A stretch of DNA of 64,000 nt from Aphanothece sacrum FPU1. Its GTDB lineage: Bacteria > Cyanobacteriota > Cyanobacteriia > Cyanobacteriales > Microcystaceae. The stretch is from assembly GCF_003864295.1 (NCBI RefSeq), contig NZ_BDQK01000007.1, positions 59,665 through 123,664 on the forward strand, written 5' to 3'. The notes beneath the pieces were generated by a model. The model saw only the letters and a list, made by a program, of their open reading frames with translations. It made no database searches and had not been told where the DNA came from. Every line of letters begins with the position of its first letter. Positions within the stretch are counted from its first letter, which is position 1. Positions 28,097-36,338 of the stretch are shown one piece after another. The position numbers and the translations under genes were made by a program.

Positions 28097-29231
28097 CTCT
28101 GACTCCTTTTGCATGTTCAATGGCATAATCTAAGGTTTCTAAGTCTCTTTTAATACCAATAATTTGACCAGTTTTATAATGTCTTGCCATCTCAAAATAA
28201 GCACCACTATCGGGATAATATTTAAGTCCAATGTCTCTAAATGCTTTAATCATTTCTAAACTATGAGTAGTAGCGAAAATTTGTACATTAAGTTCTTTTG
28301 ATAATTCAAATAATGCTTTCCAAAAGTCTTTATGATTAGTGTAATGTATTCCGTTTTCAATTTCATCAATTAAAAGTGGACTACTTTTATTATTAATAAA
28401 ACATAATATTATTTCAACAATTCTATTAATAGCATCACCAAATAAAGATATAGGTAAATAGTTTTCATTTTTCCTTTTTAAGTACAGTTGTGGCTGTCCA
28501 ATACTAAAGGTTTTCATTGTCTCTAAAGAACTATCTATGATCTTTAAACAATCTAAAATAATGGATGATCTATTTTCTACATCTGCTTTATCATATTCTT
28601 GAGCTAACATATCACTACTCATGCTTAAGGAAGATGTTATTAAATCATTGATTTTAGGTGAATTTTTGGAATGTTTGGTGTAAAAAATCCCTGTATCGGT
28701 AGAAATTAATTGTATATCACTCCCCTTAATATTTATCACTTCTCCTAAACTATTTTTTTTCTGAATATTTATAATTAATTTTGAACCGGTATCCTTATCA
28801 AATAAAAGTGAAGAGATATTTTTCTCGTCAAAATTTCTCGGTGTTATTTTTTCAAAATTCAAATTTCCTGTTTTAAATAGTTCTAAAAGTTCATATAAAT
28901 TTATTTCTTTTGTTACTGAGAAACTAATTGCTTGAGTATTATTATCTAGGGATTTAGTGATGATTTTAACTATTTTTTCTGTTTGATTGTTTAAAAAAAA
29001 GTTGTCCCAAGTTTTTTTAGGAGATGCTTTACTAAAATCTTCACTTTCCCGTCTAAGTTGTCTTAATAAAAAGATGGTTTTTGATTGAGGAGACTGATTT
29101 AATAATATCGCTTCTAATAAAGCAGTTTTACCAGAATTATTCTTACCACCAATTAAATTAACCCGTTCAAAACCTTCTATCTTAGTATGTTCAAAACATC
29201 TAAAATTCTCAATCTCAATATCCTTAATCAT
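28089..29231 (-). CDS. AAA/ABC-type ATPase of OLD/RecF-like group
   Basis: The 380-residue protein begins IKDIEIENFRCFEHTKIEGF, the classic start of OLD and RecF-like ATPases. Walker A is GGKNNSGKT (28-36), a signature-like LFGDAINR is at 263-270, Walker B is LLIDEIEN (286-293) and the H-motif is ATTHS (320-324). The insert between the Walker motifs is diverged. There is no TOPRIM domain in the protein itself; it is supplied by the next gene, with an 8-bp overlap. Split ATPase/TOPRIM pairs are known from defence systems such as PARIS. A defence role here is inference. Confidence 0.85.
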   Translation of the reverse strand: MIKDIEIENFRCFEHTKIEGFERVNLIGGKNNSGKTALLEAILLNQSPQSKTIFLLRQLRRESEDFSKASPKKTWDNFFLNNQTEKIVKIITKSLDNNTQAISFSVTKEINLYELLELFKTGNLNFEKITPRNFDEKNISSLLFDKDTGSKLIINIQKKNSLGEVINIKGSDIQLISTDTGIFYTKHSKNSPKINDLITSSLSMSSDMLAQEYDKADVENRSSIILDCLKIIDSSLETMKTFSIGQPQLYLKRKNENYLPISLFGDAINRIVEIILCFINNKSSPLLIDEIENGIHYTNHKDFWKALFELSKELNVQIFATTHSLEMIKAFRDIGLKYYPDSGAYFEMARHYKTGQIIGIKRDLETLDYAIEHAKGVRGE

Positions 29232-29320
29232 TTCTTGTTTTCCTCCTTTGCGTCTTTGCGCGAAATTTACTATAAATATAAATCTTTTAGATCAAGATAT
29301 ACTAAAAAACCAATAAAACT

Positions 29321-29372
29321 AATCCTGAAAACTTGACAACGACTGACATCACGCAATCAAGCTTTCAGGATT
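29321..29372 (-). terminator. ho1 terminator-like hairpin
   Basis: The arms at 29321-29336 and 29357-29372 form 16 bp. In leftward RNA the single mismatch becomes a G-U pair, while in rightward RNA it is A-C. A T-rich stretch follows in the leftward direction. It lies 60 bp after the heme oxygenase stop. Confidence 0.6.
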
Positions 29373-29431
29373 ATTAAACCTTATGGTTTTTATTAGTCTA
29401 GAAGTGAGTTAAACTTAATAACCCCTTTTCT

Positions 29432-30148
29432 TTACTTAACCGTGACTAATTCGGTGCTACCACCACTACGACGACGGGTTAAAGTATTAAATAACATAAT
29501 ACCAATCGCCTTAATAAGATTGCCTTCAAGTTCCATGAACATCTTCATATTCATGCCAAAAGCAGCATTAGCTTCCTCAACAATTACATCAGCCGTAGCT
29601 TGATCAATCGGTAAATCATTTAAAGCTTGACGATATTCATTTTTGAAGGCTTTTTCATCAGGAATTGTCTCGAATTCATAAAAAGCTGTGCCGCCATTTT
29701 CTCCTAAATTCATCGCCCGTTGAGCAATGTTTTTGAGAATTTGTCCCCCTGATAAATCCCCTAAATAACGGGTATAAGAATGAGCCGCTAACAGTTCTGG
29801 TTGAGTGGCTGCGATTTCTCTAATCCGTGCTACATAAGCTTGGGCAGCGTTAGAGGGGGCTACTTCATTGCGCCAATTTGTCCCATAATAGAAATATAAA
29901 TCTTTCTCTAGAGACTGTTTACGATGCAATTGAGGAAAGTAAATTTTGGAAACAATTTTATGGTCGCGCAATTTTTCCATTTCCTCTTCCATGGCCGAAT
30001 ACACAAAATAAAGATTAGCCACTAAGGTTCGATAGGAATTCTTTTCAACAACCCCTTTCAAAAAGCACTTGACAAAACCAACATTCTCTGCCATTGTGTG
30101 GGATTTTTTAGTACCTTCCCGTAACATGGTTGCTAAATTAACGCTCAT
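29432..30148 (-). CDS. ho1: Heme oxygenase
   Basis: The enzyme opens heme to biliverdin, using reduced ferredoxin, for phycobilin synthesis. The 238-residue protein has the proximal haem-binding H17 in GTKKSHTMAEN and the distal helix YLGDLSGGQILK around residue 135. The N- and C-termini agree with cyanobacterial HO1. It is isolated from other pigment genes. A terminator-like hairpin lies downstream. The oxygen-independent or low-oxygen isoform HO2 is less likely given the length and overall sequence. Confidence 0.96.
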   Translation of the reverse strand: MSVNLATMLREGTKKSHTMAENVGFVKCFLKGVVEKNSYRTLVANLYFVYSAMEEEMEKLRDHKIVSKIYFPQLHRKQSLEKDLYFYYGTNWRNEVAPSNAAQAYVARIREIAATQPELLAAHSYTRYLGDLSGGQILKNIAQRAMNLGENGGTAFYEFETIPDEKAFKNEYRQALNDLPIDQATADVIVEEANAAFGMNMKMFMELEGNLIKAIGIMLFNTLTRRRSGGSTELVTVK

Positions 30149-30437
30149 GCTATACTTTCCTCTTTTTTGAGTGATTACTGGATCAATGACTTGTCACAAA
30201 AGCTTAAAAAACTGTCTGATATGGTAGATTAAACTGATTTGTTACCATTTTTTATTAAGAATTCTTACAAGACTATCGAGCCAAAGCCAAAAATTGACCG
30301 GTAAAAAGTAAAGTTTTGTAAAATTTTCAAGATTAACGTAAAAGTAAAGAAATTAATGTTCAGTGTCGTCAAAATTTCCCAAATAAGCTATGCTATAGTA
30401 TTGACTTAGCAAAACAGTTAATGTTAAGGAGGAACCT

Positions 30438-30824
30438 ATTCCTGATCCACTAAACCTAACCGTGAGTTTACGCGGGACTCGCGAAGTTAAAGAGAATTAC
30501 CAAATTTTTCGCCTAACGGGCCTATTAGACGCTTTTTCCGAACCCACTTTCCGCAAAGTCATCGGAAACCATATTGAGGAAGGACCCGCAGACGTGATCT
30601 TAGTTCTGTCTCAAATCGATTTTATCGATAGTTCGGGACTAGGGGCATTAGTACAGTTAGTAAAAAAAGCGCAAGAACAGGGGGGAAGTTTACAGGTGGT
30701 GACAAATCCCAGGGTGACACAAACTGTCAAGTTAGTGCGACTGGAAAAATTCTTGTCCCTACGAGATAAAATAGAAGAGGCACTCGAGCATCTGGTCAAG
30801 GAAAAGGACAACAAGAAAAAATAG
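30438..30824 (+). CDS. STAS-domain anti-sigma factor antagonist
   Basis: The SpoIIAA-like protein has the phosphorylatable serine in IDFIDSSGLGALVQL and the ending RLEKFLSL. Such proteins switch partner anti-sigma factors or phosphatases by reversible phosphorylation. The annotated start is ATT 30438, because AAGGAGG (30426-30432) lies five bases upstream and the codons between it and the GTG at 30462 (PDPLNLTV) look homologous to relatives I recall that read LTVSLKGTREVK. If GTG is used instead, the gap to the ribosome site is 29 bases. It is followed by mini-RNase III after 19 bp. Confidence 0.85.
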   Translation: MPDPLNLTVSLRGTREVKENYQIFRLTGLLDAFSEPTFRKVIGNHIEEGPADVILVLSQIDFIDSSGLGALVQLVKKAQEQGGSLQVVTNPRVTQTVKLVRLEKFLSLRDKIEEALEHLVKEKDNKKK

Positions 30825-30843
30825 CAACCCTGATGATAACGGT

Positions 30844-31314
30844 GTGAACTTATCAAATTCTGATGGGACCGAGTCTCTAACTTCCTCTAAAGTCAGCCCA
30901 AGCCACCTGGGGGTTAACTTTAATGTTGTTTTGGGAGTGGATGAGGTGGCGTTAAGTCGGCAGTTGTCTCCCGCTTTCTTGGCTTATTTAGGGGATGGGG
31001 TCTATGAACTGTATGTTCGTACCCATTATCTATTGCCTCCGCGACGACTGACCGACTATCATAATCAAGTGGTGGCACAAGTAAGAGCCGAAACTCAAGC
31101 CGCCTCATTGCGTAATCTGACTCCCCATCTAACGGAAGCTGAAAGAGAGATTGTCAGACGGGGAAGAAATGCTGCCACAGGAATTCCTAGACGATTATCA
31201 AGGGAAGTTTATCAACAAGCTACTAGTCTCGAAACTTTAATTGGTTATCTTTACTTATATAACCCTGAGCGTTTACAACAATTACTAGAAAAACTAAGTG
31301 TAGATTTTACCTAA
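30844..31314 (+). CDS. mrnC: Mini-ribonuclease III
   Basis: The RNase III catalytic domain has no double-stranded-RNA-binding domain. It carries LAYLGDGVYELYVR with the catalytic aspartate and ends with LETLIGYLYLYNPERLQQLL. MrnC matures 23S rRNA ends in Bacillus and has cyanobacterial counterparts. The first about 35 residues (to NVVLGVDEV) are poorly conserved, and the GTG start at 30844 lacks a convincing ribosome site, so a start nearer the LSPAFLAYL segment is possible. It is followed after 21 bp by rlmB, making an RNA-processing operon. Confidence 0.9.
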   Translation: MNLSNSDGTESLTSSKVSPSHLGVNFNVVLGVDEVALSRQLSPAFLAYLGDGVYELYVRTHYLLPPRRLTDYHNQVVAQVRAETQAASLRNLTPHLTEAEREIVRRGRNAATGIPRRLSREVYQQATSLETLIGYLYLYNPERLQQLLEKLSVDFT

Positions 31315-31335
31315 ATTAAAGCCTAAAGTTTAATT

Positions 31336-32262
31336 ATGAATGAACATCCTCGTCCAATTCCCTCGGCTGATACTCGTCAGTCTCATTCTCCGAAGATTAA
31401 GCCTAAATTTTCCTCGTCTTCTCCTATTCCAACTAAAAAAGAGATTCAAGAACCTGATGAGGAGTCCCAAGATTTAATTTATGGCCGTCATTCTGTATTA
31501 GCTGTCTTAGAAGGCGATCGCCAGTTAAATCGAATTTGGGTCACAGATCGACTGCATTATGATCCCCGTTTTCACTCCCTGCTGCTGGAGGCCAAAGGGA
31601 AGGGAACCGTCATTGATGAAGTGGATATGCAACGGTTAACCCAAATCACCGCAGGAGGCAATCATCAGGGGATAGCAGCCCAAGTTGCGCCTTATACTTA
31701 TCATGATTTAGATGAATTAATTGCTCAAGCTAAGCAAGTCAGTGATGAACCGATTATTATCATTGCTGATGGTATTTCTGATCCTCATAATTTAGGGGCG
31801 ATTATTCGCACGGCAGAAGCTATGGGGGCCCAAGGTTTAATTATTCCTCAAAGACGAGCGGCTGGGATAACCTCAACGGTGAGTAAAGTAGCGGCTGGGG
31901 CTTTAGAATCTTTTCCGGTGGCCAGAGTTGTTAATCTGAGTCGGGCCTTAGAACAGTTGAAAAAAGCCGGATTTTGGATTTATGGGACAGCCACAGATCA
32001 AGGTAAGCTATTACACCAGGTTAACTTTCGTGGTGCCATAGGATTAGTGGTAGGCTCAGAAGGCAGTGGGTTAAGTTTATTAACTCAACGCTGTTGTGAT
32101 GAACTTGTTTCTATTCCTCTAACGGGAAAAACCCCTAGTTTAAATGCCTCAGTTGCCTCGGCCATCTCCCTTTATGAAGTGTGTCGTCAACGTTGGTCAG
32201 ATAAGTTGTATTTAAAGTCTGTATCTGAGAATACTGCACCCAACCCAAACAAAAGAGTATAA
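31336..32262 (+). CDS. rlmB: 23S rRNA 2'-O-ribose methyltransferase (SpoU/TrmH family)
   Basis: An N-terminal basic tail of about 45 residues precedes the substrate-binding domain ([14 protein letters not shown]...[10 protein letters not shown]) and the knotted SPOUT domain. The three motifs of that domain are [31 protein letters not shown] and [19 protein letters not shown]. The best-known member methylates G2251 of 23S rRNA. Transcription follows mrnC, consistent with ribosome maturation. The product is complete at 308 residues. Confidence 0.92.
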   Translation: MNEHPRPIPSADTRQSHSPKIKPKFSSSSPIPTKKEIQEPDEESQDLIYGRHSVLAVLEGDRQLNRIWVTDRLHYDPRFHSLLLEAKGKGTVIDEVDMQRLTQITAGGNHQGIAAQVAPYTYHDLDELIAQAKQVSDEPIIIIADGISDPHNLGAIIRTAEAMGAQGLIIPQRRAAGITSTVSKVAAGALESFPVARVVNLSRALEQLKKAGFWIYGTATDQGKLLHQVNFRGAIGLVVGSEGSGLSLLTQRCCDELVSIPLTGKTPSLNASVASAISLYEVCRQRWSDKLYLKSVSENTAPNPNKRV

Positions 32263-32351
32263 ATAAAATATAAGAACAATCACAGAATGTAACAAAATTC
32301 TCAAAACTTAAGGTTAAAATAACATAGTTAAAAGCTAATTATTAGGAAACC

Positions 32352-32639
32352 ATGATGAAAGAACCCATACTTAAAGTTTTGGATGTTTTAGGACTAGCTT
32401 ACTGGGTAGAGATTATTACAGACAATCCCAAATGTACCTACTACTTTGGCCCATTTGTTAGCAAAGAAGAAGCACAGACATCTTATGGAGGTTATGTAGA
32501 AGATCTTTATGGAGAAGGAGCCAAAGACATCAAAGTACAAGTTAAGCGGTGTAAGCCCCATAAATTGACGCTTTTTGATGAAGTAGAAGACATTAAAAAA
32601 TTTAAAAGTATTCCTAGCTTGAGTGGTCAAGCCTTGTAA
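32352..32639 (+). CDS. DUF1816 domain protein
   Basis: The 95-residue protein is a DUF1816 protein: GLAYWVEIITDNPKCTYYFGPFVSKEEAQ, then YVEDLYGEGAKDIKVQVKRCKP. The family occurs across cyanobacteria, sometimes fused or adjacent to phycobilisome linkers, and has no fixed function. Two consecutive ATGs (32352, 32355) are possible starts. It is followed immediately by a clear terminator, so it ends the transcription unit. Confidence 0.88.
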   Translation: MMKEPILKVLDVLGLAYWVEIITDNPKCTYYFGPFVSKEEAQTSYGGYVEDLYGEGAKDIKVQVKRCKPHKLTLFDEVEDIKKFKSIPSLSGQAL

Positions 32640-32667
32640 AAGAAACTTTTAGAGAATATTCAAGGTT

Positions 32668-32692
32668 CCCCTGCTCTCAGGGGTATTTTTTT
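32668..32692 (+). terminator. Terminator after DUF1816 gene
   Basis: CCCCTG (32668-32673), loop CTCT and CAGGGG (32678-32683), followed by TATTTTTTT. Confidence 0.85.
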
Positions 32693-32707
32693 GAGCCAGA
32701 CGTAATG

Positions 32708-33118
32708 TTATATTTCTTTAGTTGGTGCAAATTTGGCGAAGACTTCTGCTTCTGTCAAATTCAAGGTTTGATTGGCAAATTCATAGTAACTAGGTTTTCT
32801 GTCGATAAAAATTTGTTCTGTGAACTCAAATTCAATTCCATTCTGAAAAAGACCTGCTGGGACAAAATATTGATTAGTAGACAATAATCTGTAGAAAATA
32901 TGGGTACCACATTCACCGCAAAAACCTCTTTGGGCCCATTCTGATGAGTTATAAACTTTCAGTTTATCAACACCCTCTATCTTCACATCTGAGCCACAAG
33001 ATACACCTAATGCTGGCCCGCCTCCCCATCGCCGACACATCCCACAATGACAAGCATCTATGCTATTTTTATCGGGCGTTTTGACTGTTATTGCACCGCA
33101 AAGACACTGACCATCCAT
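32708..33118 (-). CDS. GFA/CENP-V family zinc protein
   Basis: The 136-residue protein begins MDGQCLCGAITVK and has the zinc-binding sets CxC (C5, C7), CHCGMC and CGECG typical of glutathione-dependent formaldehyde-activating enzyme relatives. True Gfa activity has been disputed, and most members are of unknown substrate. It is convergent with the DUF1816 gene, and 199 bp separate it from the divergent cyclophilin gene. Confidence 0.9.
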   Translation of the reverse strand: MDGQCLCGAITVKTPDKNSIDACHCGMCRRWGGGPALGVSCGSDVKIEGVDKLKVYNSSEWAQRGFCGECGTHIFYRLLSTNQYFVPAGLFQNGIEFEFTEQIFIDRKPSYYEFANQTLNLTEAEVFAKFAPTKEI

Positions 33119-33317
33119 TTCTATTGCCTCTATTCTAAATTTTATAGTTTATTATAACCCAATTGAGGGGTGTTGGGGACTTCTAGCACAACAAAGGAGT
33201 CCGGCGTTGCCAAATTGTGAGATCTTGCTTAAACCATTGTAAATGTTAAAATAATTCTGGGAAATTACCAAAAATCCAATTTTCTTATTCCCAATTTTAA
33301 ACAATGGAGCTTGCACG

Positions 33318-33827
33318 ATGACAAACCCGATCGTATTTTTTGATGTTGAATACCAGGATAAGGATGGCGAACATACCGGCCGTATAGAATTTGAGCTTTT
33401 TGCTGATATCGTCCCGGAAACAGCCGAAAATTTTCGTCAATTATGTACTGGAGACGCGGGTTTTGGCTACAAAAATAGTGCTTTTCATCGCATTATCCCT
33501 AACTTTATGATACAAGGGGGAGACTTTACTCGTGGTAATGGCACAGGTGGAAAATCCATTTATGGCGACAAATTTAAGGATGAAAATTTTCAACTAAAAC
33601 ACACGGAACCTGGGATTCTTTCTATGGCGAATGCTGGGCCAAATACCAATGGTTCTCAGTTCTTTATTTGTCTTGTTCCTTGTCCCTGGTTAGATGGTAA
33701 ACACGTGGTTTTTGGACAAGTATCCAAAGGTTTAGATGTTGTAGAAAAGCTAGAAAAAACGGGATCATCATCGGGAACTATAGTGTATCCAAAAAAACCG
33801 ACAATTACTAATTGCGGTCAACTTTAG
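33318..33827 (+). CDS. Peptidyl-prolyl cis-trans isomerase, cyclophilin type
   Basis: The 169-residue cyclophilin has [15 protein letters not shown] (catalytic arginine), NTNGSQFFI and [12 protein letters not shown], so the active site is complete. There is no signal sequence, so it is cytosolic. The sequence is of the eukaryote-like cyclophilin A type rather than the short bacterial PpiB. GGAG lies at 33305-33308, ten bases before the ATG. A hairpin (CCCACGC 33835-33841, GCGTGGG 33861-33867) follows the stop. Confidence 0.95.
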   Translation: MTNPIVFFDVEYQDKDGEHTGRIEFELFADIVPETAENFRQLCTGDAGFGYKNSAFHRIIPNFMIQGGDFTRGNGTGGKSIYGDKFKDENFQLKHTEPGILSMANAGPNTNGSQFFICLVPCPWLDGKHVVFGQVSKGLDVVEKLEKTGSSSGTIVYPKKPTITNCGQL

Positions 33828-33922
33828 CATTAAACCCACGCTCCAAAAATGATCTAGGCTGCGTGGGAATACGGCTCTTTCGGCATTTAGTGGTAAAATG
33901 TAGCTGTCGCTAAATTAGTTAA

Positions 33923-34158
33923 CAAAGCCTTGAATAAAATCCGCCGCGCAAGTCCTTCAGGTGTCCCGTCCCGCTTTGTCAAGTCTGTTGAATGGCAAGA
34001 CTGATTTATCGGGTTCTATGGCATTGCGACTTGAAAAGGCTTTTGGCGTGAAAATGGATACACTTATGCGGATGCAGTCTTCTTACGACATTGCCCGCAC
34101 CCGTGAACGGGAAAAAGAAATCATGGTTCGGCGTTTCCAATCCTCAGAACCACGTTAG
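33923..34158 (+). pseudogene. higA: HigA-family antitoxin relic (frameshifted)
   Basis: From GTG 33961 the frame reads VSRPALSSLLNGKTDLSGSM and KAFGVKMDTLMRMQSSYDIA, the recognition helix and C-terminus of HigA-type XRE antitoxins. Upstream in the same frame AAQVLQ continues the helix-turn-helix but hits TGA at 33931. The preceding LNKI lies in another frame. A one-base shift near 33938 plus loss of the first third explains this. No HigB toxin is adjacent. A 65-residue product from GTG 33961 is conceivable. Confidence 0.7.
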
Positions 34159-34209
34159 ATTAAGAATAGTTAAGCTGTTACTCTCAAAAATCCTCGCCTA
34201 ATTTAGCCT

Positions 34210-35466
34210 GTGAATGCCCTGAAAACCTTTAAGTCCCTTGAATTAGAAAAACAACAGAGCTTCCTGCTGTTATTAGCCATTGGGTTATTATTTTGGATGA
34301 GTCTAACTGCCCTTTTACCGACCTTACCCACCTACATTAAATATCTTGGTGGTACTAATTCTCAAGTCGGATTCGTCATGGGCAGTTTTGCCATTGGCCT
34401 ATTAGGTTCTCGTACTTTGTTAGGCCATTTAGCAGATACTCATAGTCGTAAGTTGGTGGTTCGTATCGGAACTTTGGCCGCTGGAATTGCTCCTATTGGT
34501 TATCTACTAATACATTCTGTTTTTCCCTTGATCCCAGTTCGTGCAGTACATGGTATTAGTGTTGCGGCCTTTACCACAGGTTATAGTGCTTTAGTGGTGG
34601 ATTTATCTCCAGTCAAACAACGGGGAGAAATTCTCGGTTATATGACCTTAGTTGCTCCCGTAGGTATGGCTATTGGGCCAGCTTTGGGGGGATGGTTAGA
34701 AAGTTTTGTGGGTTATCCTCCCTTATTTATCACAACCACAATTTTAGGGTTCTCTGCCTATTTTTTGGCCGGTTATGTTCAAGAAAAGCCTCGTTATCTT
34801 GAGTCTGATACTCATTCAGAAGTATCTCAGAAACCCTCCCGTAGTTTTTGGCAATTATTGTCAAATCCTTCCTTATTAATCCCTTCCCTGCTTTTACTGC
34901 TCATTGGGTTATTATTCGGGACTCTGGTAACGTTTTTACCCCTATTTGCTGGTGAAAGCGGTTTAGGGTTAAATGCTGGACTATTCTATACTGTCGCTGC
35001 GTTAGCGAGTTTTTCTTCTCGCATCTTTTCGGGTCAAGCGTCTGATCGTTACGGCCGAGGGTTATTTATTAGCTTGAGTTTGCTATGCTATATGCTTTCT
35101 ATGCTACTATTAACCCAAGTTAATGGTCAAAGTACCTTCCTTCTGGCCGCTTTATTGGAAGGAACTGGTTCGGGTATTCTAATTCCCATGCTCCTAACCT
35201 TAATTTCTGATCGCTCTTCTTCTCAAGAAAGGGGCCGAGTCTATTCAGTTTGTCTAGGGGGGTTTGATCTGGGAGTGGCGATCGCAGGGCCAGTCTTCGG
35301 AATATTAGCAGAAATCCTAAGTTACCGTCATTTATTCGGTTTAGCGGGTAGTTTAGCCCTCATAGCTTTACTATTATTTTTCAGTCAGTCCAATGGCACA
35401 TTTAAACAATCTTTCCGTTTTGCTTGGGGACAAGGAAAAGATTTATATGCTTTTGAAGAGTCTTAA
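34210..35466 (+). CDS. Major facilitator superfamily transporter
   Basis: The 418-residue protein has twelve predicted membrane helices and starts at GTG 34210. The MFS loop motif after helix 2 reads GHLADTHSRKLVVRIG, and its weaker repeat after helix 8 is GQASDRYGRGLFIS. Substrate is not predictable; the family includes drug and sugar-phosphate exporters. Its stop abuts the stop of the convergent small gene with no spacer. Confidence 0.9.
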   Translation: MNALKTFKSLELEKQQSFLLLLAIGLLFWMSLTALLPTLPTYIKYLGGTNSQVGFVMGSFAIGLLGSRTLLGHLADTHSRKLVVRIGTLAAGIAPIGYLLIHSVFPLIPVRAVHGISVAAFTTGYSALVVDLSPVKQRGEILGYMTLVAPVGMAIGPALGGWLESFVGYPPLFITTTILGFSAYFLAGYVQEKPRYLESDTHSEVSQKPSRSFWQLLSNPSLLIPSLLLLLIGLLFGTLVTFLPLFAGESGLGLNAGLFYTVAALASFSSRIFSGQASDRYGRGLFISLSLLCYMLSMLLLTQVNGQSTFLLAALLEGTGSGILIPMLLTLISDRSSSQERGRVYSVCLGGFDLGVAIAGPVFGILAEILSYRHLFGLAGSLALIALLLFFSQSNGTFKQSFRFAWGQGKDLYAFEES

Positions 35467-35661
35467 TCACCGAGTTTGACGGGAAGCCAACTTTTCAACC
35501 ACTGCTTGAGTTTCTTGTAATAATTGTTGACGAGGATCGTTTGTTTGAGTGAAGGGAGGCATCAAATTTCTCGCCTGTAGGGCCATGTGTAGTTGTAGTT
35601 GGGCCACATAATCTCTAATGCTTTCTTGCATTGTCTCTTGGTGCGTTGGCATTATTTCCAT
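35467..35661 (-). CDS. Small conserved-type hypothetical protein
   Basis: A 64-residue soluble helical protein (MPTHQETMQESIRDYVAQLQ ... TQAVVEKLAS) has no recognisable domain. The start may be 35661 or the internal MPTH at 35652. Its stop codon is immediately next to that of the MFS gene on the other strand. No function is assigned. Confidence 0.6.
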   Translation of the reverse strand: MEIMPTHQETMQESIRDYVAQLQLHMALQARNLMPPFTQTNDPRQQLLQETQAVVEKLASRQTR

Positions 35662-35792
35662 AGTTAAACTGTCCTCTTACTCTCAATATAACATCCTAAC
35701 CTTTAAAACCCTATCATGACTAGCGGGGTCTTGAGCGAAAAAAGACAAAACTTTACATATTGCTCTCATTGAAAAATATGCTATAGGTAATT

Positions 35793-35810
35793 AGCCCGCT
35801 TTTGCGGGCT
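35793..35810. terminator. GC-rich hairpin
   Basis: AGCCCGC (35793-35799), loop TTTT, GCGGGCT (35804-35810). It lies 27 bases beyond the stop of the 51-residue gene, which reads toward it. The following leftward sequence is only weakly T-rich. Confidence 0.5.
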
Positions 35811-35836
35811 TAATAGTCTGTTTTTGCTACTTTTCC

Positions 35837-35992
35837 TTAAAATACTCCCATTAACACTGCAGTGGTAAATAACAAAAAGAGAACCATAATCACCATGAAA
35901 ATCCCAAAGTAGGGGGCATGATTTATTTGCTCTAAATATTGATTTCTTTTGCGATCTTTATCCGTTAAGGGTTTGAAGTGCATATCATGCAT
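35837..35992 (-). CDS. 51-residue single-span membrane protein
   Basis: The small gene has a hydrophilic charged N-terminus (HFKPLTDKDRKRNQYLEQIN) and one C-terminal membrane helix (FGIFMVIMVLFLLFTTAVLM). Its size and topology resemble accessory subunits of photosynthetic or NDH-1 complexes, but I do not recognise it as any named subunit. The start is 35992 or the internal ATG at 35983. It is followed by a hairpin. The remaining 340 bp up to 36338 hold a GGTCAAC/GTTGACC hairpin (about 36296-36318) and no gene. Confidence 0.6.
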   Translation of the reverse strand: MHDMHFKPLTDKDRKRNQYLEQINHAPYFGIFMVIMVLFLLFTTAVLMGVF

Positions 35993-36338
35993 AATTCTTT
36001 ACTCTCCATCGCTCATAAAATAGCTACCAGATCTAGCTAAACGAGCCAATATTTGCGGTTGCAGTCATTCCCAACCAGAGATTTATGGCTGAAAAAATTT
36101 AGTATTAGTTATTTATTAACTAGGTTGGCAAACTCAGGCTCATTGTCCTATTATGTTAGGGCTGAAATGGTATTCATTAATAATTCTATTATAATAATTT
36201 ATGGGCTGTTTAGCCAACAATTATTATGAATATTTATTAAGCTATTTGGCTTGATTTTTGTATCTAGGATTTACCCACAGACCCTATCGGTAGGGGTCAA
36301 CGGCTGTTGACCCCTACAAAAAAAACAATATTATTAGT

